Source of the DNA: Ananas comosus
Lineage: Eukaryota > Streptophyta > Magnoliopsida > Poales > Bromeliaceae
Direction of reading: 5' to 3'
Length of the DNA stretch: 64,000 bases
Assembly (NCBI RefSeq): GCF_001540865.1
Contig: NC_033621.1
Location: 9,535,277 to 9,599,276, forward strand
Positions 11,857 to 22,562 of this stretch are shown here, piece after piece (position 1 is the first letter of the stretch; each line of letters starts with the position of its first letter). The position numbers were made by a program, and so were the translations under genes. The notes under the pieces are model-generated. The model was not told the DNA's origin, did no database searches, and saw nothing but the letters and a program-made list of their open reading frames with translations.

Positions 11857-13735
11857 CAACTGGTGGTTCTACACAAGATGACGACGGCTCGCAACCTAAA
11901 CCAAATTTAGACGCAAGTTCTAAAAAAGCGTCTAAACAAAGAATAAGCGAAGTATGAAAGTACTTCAATATCAAAGAAATTGAAGGACAAGACATGCGAG
12001 CTGTTTGTACTATATATGGAGTTCATTATTCTTGTGATAGTTCCGATGAAACAGGTCATCTTAACAGGCATATTTAGAAACATCAGGTAAAAGAAAGTAA
12101 AGAAACAAAACTATCACAACTTGCTTTTACTTCTAGCGGAGTTAGTACATTTCAATCGAAGAGAACTTGCTTGTATATTGTAGGAGCTGAACAGCCATAT
12201 AAATTTGCCGAATGTCCATATTTTTAACACTATGTGAAAATAGCTTTGAATCCCGCATACAAAAAAATTTCTCGAAATACTAGTCGCAAAGACTCAATAA
12301 AAGCATTTCTTGAATATAGACAAAATTTGATTTCAATTTTAGAAAATATGAATTCAAAAATTTCACTCACTTTCGATATTTGGACTTCAAGAAAAGAACG
12401 TAGTTTTATATGTATTACTGGACATTGGATTGATTCTAATTGGATATTACAAAAATGAATTATTGGTTTTCAAGAACTTGAGTTTCCATATACTGGTATT
12501 CATATTGCTCAGGCTATTGAAAATGTTTTGCAAATTTATAACATTAGCCAAAAAAAATTTTCAATTAGTTTTGATAATGCTAGCAATAATAGAACCGCAG
12601 TTCAAATTTTGAAAAATAATTTGCATCCTATCTTAAATGAAAAATTATTTCATAATAAATGTGCATGTCATATTATAAATTTGTGTGTATACGAGGGATT
12701 AAGAATAATTAGTCCACAAATAAAAAAAATAAAAGATTGTGTTATGTTTATTCATAGCTCCGGTCCAAGAAAATATGATTTTAAAAGTTTATGTAGATAA
12801 TTGGGCCAAAAGTATAAAAAAATTTATTTTCAATGTTCAACACCGATGGAATTCCATATATAAAATGTTGCATTATTATTATGAGTATAGAAATATTTTA
12901 TCTATTTTCTGTAATGAGAAAATACAGTATAATTTCATAACTAATGAAGAATGGGATATTGAACAAATTTTTATAATTTTTTGCAACCAGTTTATGAGTC
13001 AACCAAACTTTTGTCAAGAGTATATTATCCTACTTCATGTTATTTTCTTAATCAAATTTTACTTATGAGTAGTCATTTTGTTGAATATAGAAATTCTTTT
13101 CTTTTAGGTCAAATTGTTTTTATGATGGAATCTAAATTTAAAGAATATTGAGAAGAAATTCCTATTGTACCTCTTTTGGCCTCTATAATGGATCCTAAAA
13201 TTAAATTAAATGGAGCATAAATTGCTCTTACTCAATATAATGAATTTTTAGAAATTAATTCAACAAATTATTCAAATAGAAAAAATATTTTTCAAATAGT
13301 AAATAGTATTTTATGTGTGTATGGTGTTTATGTAACTACTTCGGGTAGTAAACGACCATATTCTTCACAGTTATAAAGCAGCAGCAGTAGTAGTGGTAAA
13401 ACTAGTAAAAATATAATTTTATCTTTAGTAAGAAAACAAAAACAAACGGATTTTAATGCACCTTCTTTTAATGAATTTTAGTTTTACTTACAAACCGATT
13501 TTTCAAATCTTTTTAATGAAGATGAATCAGAAAAGATATTTTAGCCTGGTGGAAAACACATGAAAGTACATATTCCATACTTTCTGCCATGGCACGTAAT
13601 CTACTAACTGTGCACGTTTCAACAATGGCATCCGAGTTTGCTTTTAGTGCAGGTGGAAGAATATTGGATGATTATAGAATCCGGCTTAAGGAGGATGCAG
13701 TAGAGGTTTTAGTCTGCTTAAAAGATTCGTAAGCT
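11857..13735 (+). pseudogene. hAT transposase, main body (broken)
   Basis: After a Lys/Ser-rich linker a BED-type zinc finger lies at about 12000-12090: VCTIYGVHYSC then GHLNRH, with the second zinc Cys replaced by Tyr and a TAG before its last His. Further on come the hAT core block 'FDIWTSRKERSFICITGHWID' (12371-12432) and 'SFDNASNNRTAVQIL' (12557-12610). The C-terminal dimerisation block 'ASEFAFSAGGRILDD' (13627-13671) runs on to 'LKEDAVEVLVCLKDS'. Several stops (for example after 12458 and at 12799) and frameshifts break it. It cannot make transposase. Confidence 0.85.
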
Positions 13736-14017
13736 ACAAAATTAAGAATACAGAGTTCATGAGTTTACATTTTTAGATGAAACAGAATTAACTACCTAAA
13801 AATATACCAACACTTGTGGCATGCTAGAGTGCAATCGCCCCAATCTCCTCACTGTTGCTTATTAGTCTTTGCACCTCTTCTTTTTTATTTGGTACATCTC
13901 TTTAGTAGGTACCTCTTTTTTAGGTAAAAAAAATGATGTAATGAAGAACAAAATTATATTGAATTTTTTTCTCTATTGTTTGCTAATTGGTTGTATAAAC
14001 AATGCCATTTTATTTTA

Positions 14018-14218
14018 AATATATTTTTGATTTTTTGGATTTTTATATTTTTCTCCAATGTAATTATATAATATGACTAATTCAAATACCAATTTTATTA
14101 TTTGTGTTTTAATTTTTTAATTTTATAAAATTTTTAAATGANATTTTAAATATATTTTTGATTTTATAAATATTTGTACTTTCCTCCAATGTAATTATAT
14201 AATATGATTAATTCAAAT
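14018..14218. repeat. Direct repeat around an assembly N
   Basis: Segment 14018-14092 ('aaatatatttttgatttttt'...'attatataatatgactaatt') is repeated at 14146-14218 with few changes, with an N at 14142. Either a tandem duplication in the 3' non-coding part of the hAT element or an assembly join between two reads of one copy. Confidence 0.7.
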
Positions 14219-14609
14219 TTTACATATTTTTTGTGCTTTTTTTTTTTTCAAATATCAATTTCTCTTCAAATAATAAAAAATTATGAAAAAAAATTAATAT
14301 TAATTTTATATTAAAAAGATAAATTTATTGTTTGTGTTATAATTTTTTTAAAATTTATAAAATTTTTGAAAGAGTTTTAAAAATGATGGGTATAATTGTG
14401 TAAATTAAAAACTATAAGTTAAAAAGTTATAATTTAAACTCTTTTTCTTAAAAAAATAATTTAAAATAAAATATAAAAAAAGCTGGAAAAAATGCCTATT
14501 GGCTATTACCGGGCTGGCCCGAAGCCCAGCCTAGGCCCGGCCCGGCCTATCTTGGGCAGGCCAGGTGTCGGGTCGGGCCGGGCTGAACCTTACACCCCCA
14601 ACCCCAACC

Positions 14610-15054
14610 TAGGGATGTCAACGGGTCGTTAGGTCGGATTTTCAAAACCCGAACCGGACTCCAAACCCGAAACCCGAACCCGATGGATTTTAAAAATTCA
14701 TATCCAAAGCTGAACTCGACCAAAACTCCGAAACTCGAACCCAAAAATTCGAATCCGAAATAATTATTTCTGTTTTCAATATTTCAAAATGTATTACATT
14801 AAATTTAAATTTTAAAAATACAAATTCAAATATAACATCAAAATTTCATATATATATTATATATAGTATAAAATAAATTCGGGTTCGGGTCGGGTTCGGT
14901 CAAAATCCATATCCATATCGGAATCCATATCCGTCGTTCTTTTGTTTTTGATATCTATATCCGAAACTATATCCATTTAGCATCGAGTAAATTGGTTCTG
15001 TTCGGATTCGAATTCAGATAAAATTTTGGATATCTGTACCCATTGACATCCCTA
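14610..15054. mobile_element. hAT-type MITE next to the hAT element
   Basis: The ends are TAGGGATGTCAACGGG and CCCATTGACATCCCTA, inverted repeats. Flanks CCCCAACC (14602-14609) and CCCCCACC (15055-15062) look like an 8-bp target duplication with one mismatch. The interior is made of 'aacccgaaccc' and 'tcgggttcggg' segments in inverse order around an AT-rich middle. A second, older copy lies in inverse orientation at about 40697-41100. Confidence 0.8.
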
Positions 15055-15184
15055 CCCCCACCCTGTCTTCGCAAGTGGAAAATTCTTCTTCTTTTTTCCC
15101 GATTTATATTTTTGTTAGAGACAAAATTCTCCCCATCCGTGCCCTATAAGAGACAGATCGGTGTGAAAATATAGTTATGTGGAA

Positions 15185-15362
15185 AAAAGGGAAAAAGCTA
15201 TGTGTACACCCAAGAATGAGTGTACATTCTAGACTCCACCCATCCAAGGGTGGGAAATCACTCGCTAGTCATATGATGTGATTTGTATAGTGAATGCCAT
15301 CTTTTGATAGGATGTGTGTAAAGCTTACACCCACTTTTGGATGTATATCTAGTATTGCTCGG
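15185..15362. mobile_element. Small MITE ('GTGTACAC' family, copy 1)
   Basis: The ends 'agctatgtgtacacccaag' and 'cttttggatgtatatctagt' plus 'attgctc' form imperfect inverted repeats. The centre reads 'cactcgctagtcatatgatg'. Two more copies in this window (41353-41490 and 44775-44935) share the ends and the centre 'cactagtcatat'. Confidence 0.55.
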
Positions 15363-15499
15363 AAAAAATTGTCTTAATCCGTCTTAAACGAATTTTTTTT
15401 TTTATAAATAGTCTTCCTGAAAATTGTATTTATAAAAATAGGCCTCCTTCAAAATTTATTGTAAAAATAGTCTTCAAATAGGCCAGGTCAGCTCGTGGG

Positions 15500-15765
15500 G
15501 TATATAACGCATATATGCGGTGAATGGTTCACCGCATTCAGATATGCGGTGAACCATTCACTGCATTTGTGGGTCTAGGCACATCGCGCGGGAAAACCGA
15601 GAATGCGGTAAATGGTTTACACCCAACCGATGGGGGGAACAACATGAAGGCGGTGAATGTTTACCGCCTTTATAGGATTTTTAAATCCTTATGAAAGCGG
15701 TGAACAATTTACCGCTTTCACTTGAAAGCGATAAATGGTTCACCGCTTTTATCTTCTCCCGCCAG
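15500..15765. repeat. Cluster of GCGGTGAA/TTCACCGC palindromes
   Basis: Four to five near-palindromes of the type GCGGTGAATGGTTCACCGC follow one another (15515-15535, 15544-15568, 15604-15620, 15640-15670, 15694-15760). Each has slight variation, for example 'aaagcggtgaacaatttacc'. They lie 0.3-0.5 kb upstream of the kinase leader. Their role is unknown; they could be the remains of a repeat family or could fold as cruciforms. Confidence 0.7.
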
Positions 15766-15929
15766 CTCACTGCCCACGTGACAGTTTTGAACCTATTTTC
15801 GTAAATAAAAGTTTGAGAGCCTGTATTGGAGGAGACTTGTTGGATAAAAATCCCGTCTTAAACCCCTACAAGGCCGGCCCATTACCAATACCAAGCCCAC
15901 GAACAATTGACATAGAAATCATCGAGCTA

Positions 15930-15960
15930 AAAATATAATATAATATATAAAATATATGTA

Positions 15961-15995
<35 letters not shown>

Positions 15996-16529
15996 GTCTT
16001 AAGTACGAGATACGCTTTTGATCAACTCCCCTCCTCTCTCTCTCTCCCCCCTACGTTTATTCCACAGCAATGCTCCGTCGCAAACCAAAACAAAATCAAA
16101 ACGAAGCCCACGCCCAAATCTGAAATCTCCAAGCGCAAAGCTTCTTCCCCCATTTCGTCCCCCAAAATCTCCTCCACCGCAGCCTCCGTCGCCGCCCCCT
16201 CGCCGGAACCCTAGCTCCCTCCGATCCGTAAGTAGTAGCCTCTCGTCCTCTCGTCCTCTCGTCCTCTCTCTCTCTCTCCCTCTCGATCTCCTCTCGTTCA
16301 TGTCGCTCCTCTCCTCCCCCCCTCGCTCTCGGATAGCGAGCTAGGGCTTCGCTCGAACCCTCCTGGATTCGCCCTTCCATTAGGGCTTGTCGGCGAGGAT
16401 CGGGTTAGGGTTTGCGCGCCGGTGGAATGAGAGGTCATGGAGCAAGAAGAGGAGCGGTTTTGATCGGTTCGTAGCTGGCGCAAAGGACTCCTCTTTGTAT
16501 CGGGATTTGGGTGGTTTGTGGTGAATAGT
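15930..16529 (+). promoter_or_regulatory. Kinase gene promoter and 5' leader
   Basis: An AT-rich stretch with TATA-like 'taatatataaaatatatg' (15939-15957) is followed by an (ATT)n run (15960-15992) and a CT-rich leader (16028-16050, 16240-16280). A strong donor-like GTAAGT at 16228 could start a 5'-leader intron ending at 'ggttcgtag' (16474); cDNA would settle this. Short upstream ATGs at about 16070, 16299 and 16427 precede the main start. Confidence 0.45.
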
Positions 16530-17397
16530 ATGGGGGATTCGGCTGATCTGGTGCTGGAGTTCTTGAGGAAGAACCGGTTCACGAAGGCCGAAGCCGCGCT
16601 TCGAGTCGAGCTGGACAGCCGCAGCGATTTGAATGGGGTTCTCGAGAAGCAGAATCCGGAAGCTGGGGAAGAGATTGGGGTAGCTAGTAGGGTTACTCAT
16701 CATGGTACAAGCACGATGAGTGGTGGTGAGCTCTCGAATGAGTTCATTGTGAAGGAGATTTCAGAAACTAAGAAGGGTTTCGGTACGAATCGAGTTCAGC
16801 AAGAGAGTAGTTCCGGAGATCTTTACCCTCTAAATTTGCCTTCAAATTTGGGCAAGGACAATGGGAGCATCGAGGAGAAGTTTACGGAGCTATTGTTGTC
16901 TGAGGAACCAAAACATCGCCGTAATGGGAGGGGTAAAGTTAAAGGTGAGCTTGTGTTAGACATTAATCAGAACTCTGGTTTTACGGCTAACAATTCAGAG
17001 AAGGGTTGTTCAGTGAAGACGGTTTTCCCGTTTCCTGATGTAAGTGCGAGCGCCTCATCAAGTGACGATCAAGTCCTTGGTCATGGCGATGATAGAAATG
17101 ATGTGAAGAAGAAAGAAGAGTTTAACGATATTAGGGAAGAGAGAAGCGAGCACCTAAATATTGCACAGAGTAATAATTTGCGGAGCTTTGATTTACCGCT
17201 CATCGGTGAGAGACAAAGGGAAGACCTTCCGAGGCTGCCGCCTGTGCGAATTAAGTCTGAAGACAAGCTAGTTAATATGCATTGGGAAGACAAGGTTGAC
17301 CGGGATGGATCTGGAGTGAAGCTCTGTAGTGCGGACAATACCTTTATGATTGGGCCTTTTCTTGATGCTCCGGCTGGGCAAGATATGAGCGCTTCAG
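16530..17397 (+). CDS. DYRKP: DYRKP exon 1 (LisH-like N terminus)
   Basis: Codes for residues 1-289 plus one base. It starts [17 protein letters not shown]. The helix pair at residues 5-28 fits a LisH dimerisation motif, and the rest is Ser/Glu/Asp-rich and probably disordered. The donor is GCTTCAG|GTATGT. If the intron is retained, the frame ends after Met-Leu-Val-Ile. Confidence 0.93.
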
Positions 17398-20300
17398 GTA
17401 TGTTGGTAATTTAGCCCTCTGTAACTCTGTTATCCTTCGAGAGTTAAACGTATGCACATACCCTTTACTAGCTCACATTGTGACATAGTCTCTAAACTTT
17501 TCACTTAGACATTCAAGTTTCATCCATAACAGTAGAGAAGATTGAAGAATTTGGAGAAGATCGAAGAATTTTACCTTCTAGCTAGTCTCTAAACTTTTCA
17601 AGTTTCATCAAGTGACGATCAAGTCCTTTGGGTGCGCTTATTTTCCAGTGAAATCTTGTTAAATGGACAAGAAACTGAATGATAGGGATAATGGATAGAT
17701 TCTCTTTTATCCTAGAAATGGAATTACTACTCATTGATAACTACCTTTCTTTGATTTGATGCCTTATTAGAAATGCATTCCAAGGAGCTTCTTGATCATG
17801 TGATTAATTTTAATTCTTGCCTTTTAAGGTTTTCTTCAGTAATCTTTACTAAGAGTAGCATTTACCACACTCATCATTGTAAAGATACTGACATTCTATT
17901 CTTGTATGAAGTTTTGAATTTTGGGAGGTTGCATAAGATTGTGGTTTTAAAGCTGGAAGATTCAATTGTAGGTTGTAACTTCTGATTTATTGTAGAGGCA
18001 AGTTAATTCGAGATCAAATTCAAGAAGAGTCTTTTAACTCTTGGTACATGCCTTGCTTTGATAAAAAGAGTGTGTTAACCCTCGGGACATGCCATGCTTT
18101 GATAAACACCTGATTATTTATTTGAAATTTTATCTCCAGAAATTACTTCAAATGATGAATTTCCAGAGACCAAGCAGCCAGGTTGTATCACTTTTTATAT
18201 TTCAGATTATGATAGATTTGAACATCATATTTGTAGCATCTGATAAGAAATGAATTAAGTAAACATCATTTCTTCTAGGAATAATAGAATGTAAACAAAA
18301 CTGCTTAAAATATCTCTAAAATAGATTTGGCTGTTAGTTGATTGTTGCAAGTTACAGCAACCTATTTCCTTGAGCAAAATGTTTTAAAAGTATACCTTTA
18401 ATATTTCTCCCTGTTAGGCTGTCTAATTTGTCAAACTCCATTATGTGTCTAAGGTAAACAACTTGCTTCTCGTCTTTCACTTTTTTGCTGCTACTGCAAA
18501 AAATGGAAAAGGTTGAGGCAGTCATGAGGCCAGATTTTGCTAATACATTGAGATGTATATGCTTCCAAATTTTTCCTGAAATGGGGTGGTGCTGGTTGGG
18601 TCCATATTGAAATGAGCACTGTTTATTTAATTGCTATGTCTTGTAGAAGGAGATAACATAAGATGACTGTTGGGCATAACTTTGGTTGATATAAGGTTGA
18701 CTAGATAAGAGATAAGAGGGCTGAAGGATGATAAAGTTGAAATCAAAGATTGCTTTGTTTGAAAAACAAAATGATATTTTCCTCTGTGGAGACAGAAATT
18801 TCTTGGTCGATTTTCACTTTGGTTTAAATTTTCTTTGGTCATTAAATAGATGATGTAACATAGATACGAAACTGGCTTGAGTGGTCATTTAATGCAAGGC
18901 ATGTTGCTCAGTTAGTCCCATATAGTAAAAGCAATCTGAACTTGCAAAACTGAATTGCAGTCTGAAGTTGCAAAAGTGAAAATCTATCTTGCCATGCAAA
19001 ACCCCTGTGGGGAGATGGGATGTATGTTACTTTGTGTTGTTGTTTGACTTCAAGCTCTAGCAGACAATTTAGCTTTTACTTGTTTATTCTTTCCTTTTTT
19101 CTTTCTTTCTTTCTTTCTTTCTTCTTTTTTTTTAAAATTTTTTTTGAGAAACCAATTTGGGGTTTATGTTCTTCCTGCTTTTTTTTTCTCTTATAAAGCC
19201 AAGTTGGCCTGCACCACTCTAGAACATAGTCCTTGTTGTTATTGAAATATCATCAGACTATCTAACAAGTTACATTATGATATTTAACAAAATCATATGT
19301 AATTCAATAATGCTATTTGTCCACTCTGCTACTTTCCGTGGTGTTTGTTTTCTGCATTTTTTAATGTGTAAAATGTTGATAACCTGCTGGATTTGTCATG
19401 ATTTACATTTTACCTGCTCTGATAATTAAAATTTACATGTAACCCCTTGTTTAGGGGAGTAAAGGGCAAGTCACATATTTTTATGGTGGTGCCTGTGGTT
19501 TTAGCCTTAGTCAAATTTCAACTTTGTGTTTAAATCTTAATCTTTTTGATTTGTATCTTTAGGTGGGAAGCGAACAATTGGAACTAGTTGGTTGTCTGTG
19601 AGCCAAGGCATTGCTGAGGATACTTCAGATTTAGTATCTGGTTTTGCAACTGTTGGCGATGAATCAATTGACTATCCAAACGAGTACTGGGATTCTGATG
19701 AATATGATGATGATGAGGATATCGGATACACACGACAACCCATTGAGGATGAAGCATGGTTTTTGGCTCATGAGATTGACTATCCTAGCGATAATGAGAA
19801 GGGAACCGGTCATAGTAGCGGTTTCGAGCAACCAGATCGCCTCCAAACAAAAGATGAAGATGACGATCAATCTTTTGCAGAGGACTCTTACTTGTCAGGT
19901 GAACAATATTGTCGGGAAAAGAATATTGAACTAATGGCGTCTTCTGAGGTGCCAATAATAGATGAAAATTGTTTGATAGCTCAATATGATGGGCAACTTA
20001 TGGACATCGAAGAGCTAACATTAATGCGGGGAGAACCAGTTTGGGAGGGTTTTGTTACACAAAGCGATGAACTAGTTTTGTTAGGAAATGGGAATGTTTT
20101 AGATGATTCTGAGCAGGCTCGGGTCAATGGTCCTTTGTTAGGAGGTGATCAACATGATTCAGTTCGGTCAATTGGCGTGGGCATGAATAGTGATGCTGCT
20201 GATATCAGCAGTGAGGCATGTGAAAGCTTGGTAGGAGGAGACATAGAATACGTTCATGATAGCAATGTTGGTAAAACTAGTAAGACCAATCTGAATAGTT

Positions 20301-22525
20301 CGAAGAAAGAAAATGTAAAGGTGACAAAACAGGACCAAGATAACTACATTTTGGCTTCTGAAAAGGGTATTTTTCCAACAGGAACAAGTAGTCTTGATGG
20401 TGGGTTTTCTTTCCTACCTCCATTAAGTACTGGAGACATAGCGAATGCGGACTCTGGTAAATCATTATGGTCTGAGGAAGGTAATGTTTTTGTCAGCGAT
20501 GATGCTGATGAACATGCAAATGGAATGGGTACAGATGATATGCTTGCTGCATGGAGAAGAAAAAGTAGCGATTCTTCCCCTGTAAGGAGTTCAAGAGATG
20601 CAAAAACTTCTGATGTTAATAGATCAAGAGACTCAACTGCATCGTCTGCATCGGATTACGCCTTTGCTGAAACAAAGGATATTGAGAAGCTGAGAGATCA
20701 CAAAATTGATGGTGCACAGGATGATGCTGTGGCAAATTTGGAGGATGAAGAAGTGGCTGCATTGCAGGAACAAGTAAGGCAGATAAAGGCTCAGGTGGAA
20801 GAGTTTGAAACCTTCAACCTTAAGATTGTGCATAGGAAAAACAGGTATATTCGGTTCTTATTCCACTTTTTATTTCATGAACGTGATTAATAAGGAATCC
20901 ACCTATCCATTTTCTTTGTTAAAATAATTGGAGACCCTCCCAATTACATACTTTGGCTGGGGATTCAATTCAATTTGAGGAATTGCGGAATTGCTGCTAA
21001 AATTAACAGAATCTGCGAGTCAACTGACTAAAATAGCTTAAACAGAATCATCAAAATGTTGAAGGGGTGTCAGTTAAAAAAAAAGAGAGGAGAAAACAGA
21101 CTTAAAGTGTCTATCTCCAAATGGCCTATATTTCAGGAGTGTTTGCACATTTTCTACTTTTTCTTTTTGCATGTGGCACTATCCTGGATTGTGTAATTCA
21201 TGATATATAACTTCTTTTTTCCTCTTTCATATTACATCAAATAGTTAAACGGAGTTTTCTTCTCGTTATACATTTGATTTTTTATTGTTTTCCCTCTGTC
21301 GTTTTTGCTGATATTTTACCAGAACTGGCTTTGAAGAAGACAAGAATTTCCATGTTGTTTTGAACTCTGTTATTGCTGGGCGATATCATGTTACCGAGTA
21401 TCTCGGGTCAGCTGCCTTCAGCAAAGCTATTCAGGCACATGACTTGCACACCGGAATGGATGTATGTGTGAAAATCATAAAGAACAATAAAGATTTTTTT
21501 GATCAAAGCCTTGATGAAATCAAGCTTTTGAAATATGTCAACAAGCATGATCCGGCGGACAAGTATCACATTCTGCGCTTGTATGATTACTTCTACTATC
21601 GGGTAAAAACTATCAAACTCTTTCATTTCTATTTTGAGTCTTATATTTCATTGAATTTTTTTTTCTGAAAGTTCATTAGTAGTGATTTTGGATTACAGCA
21701 TGGTTAAGTGAAACGTGCTAAAATAATGGTAGATGTAAAGGAGAATAGAACACCTTTTGTACTACACTAGAGTTGCTCTAGAGCTTGTTTAATTTAGACA
21801 GTCCTCTTAAGCTCTTAGCCAGTGTTATAATGGCATCACCTTGAGAACCTTGATTATATCATGGCATTTCATATAATGGAGTGCACAGTCATCTCATTAT
21901 CCTTGGGTCATATCGTTTTTATTTTTCTTTGATGTTGTCATGGAACTCGAAGATTTCATGATTTGCCTGTTGGACCTGAACTAGTCCAATTTAAATTTCT
22001 ATGTTTAAGTCACAGTTCTATCATCCAGATCAAAACTTTGAAACAACATCCTTCCTGACATTTTTGACATTTTTGATTAAACTCAGGAATTTGGACAGGT
22101 TTAGTGCAAAACCTTTTTTTTTAAGAAAGTTACACACACATACACACACATATTTATATAGATATAGCTTGTTTAATTTAGAGAGTCCTCTTAAGCTCTT
22201 AGCCAGTGTTATAATGGCATCACCTTGAGAACCTTGATTATATCATGGCATTTTCATATAATGGAGTGCATAGTGATCTTATTATCCTTAGGTCATATTG
22301 TTTTTATTTTTCTTTTTTGTTGTCATGGAACTTGAAGATTTCATGATTTGCCTGTTGTACTTGAAGTAGTCCAATTTAAATTTCTATGTTTATATCACAG
22401 TTCTATTATCCAGATCAAAATTTTCAAAACAACATCCTTCCTGATATTCTTGACATTTTTTATTAAACTCGGGAAACTGGATAGTTTTAGTGCAAAGCCT
22501 TTTTTTTTTTCTAAAGAAGTTACAC

Positions 22526-22562
<37 letters not shown>

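Larger units (their letters stand above)
9128..14600 (+). mobile_element. hAT-superfamily DNA transposon
   Basis: The ends are TAGGGGTGTAA (9128) and TTACACCCCCA (14600), inverted repeats with one mismatch in the outer 11 bases. An 8-bp target duplication ACCCCAAC is perfect at 9120-9127 and 14601-14608, the size made by hAT transposases. The subterminal 200 bp on both sides are rich in GGGCCGGGC / GGCCCGGCC repeats, which are likely transposase binding sites. Inside lies a decayed transposase on the + strand, interrupted by a 1.83-kb solo LTR at 10024-11851. Without that insert the element would be about 3.64 kb, a normal size for an autonomous hAT. A single N at 14142 lies between two near-identical 75-base segments. 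Confidence 0.9.

Noticed and set aside
11259..11881. Overlapping ORFs of 95-157 codons on both strands near 11.3-11.9 kb
   Set aside because: They lie within the solo LTR (10024-11851); GC-rich LTR sequence keeps frames open, and no gag/pol similarity is seen.
15999..16380. ORFs over the kinase 5' leader on both strands
   Set aside because: CT-rich leader DNA keeps frames open; the reading shows only Ser/Arg/Pro low complexity.
16518..16529. GTG codons 16518 and 16521 as the kinase start
   Set aside because: ATG 16530 follows directly and matches the family N terminus ([12 protein letters not shown]).
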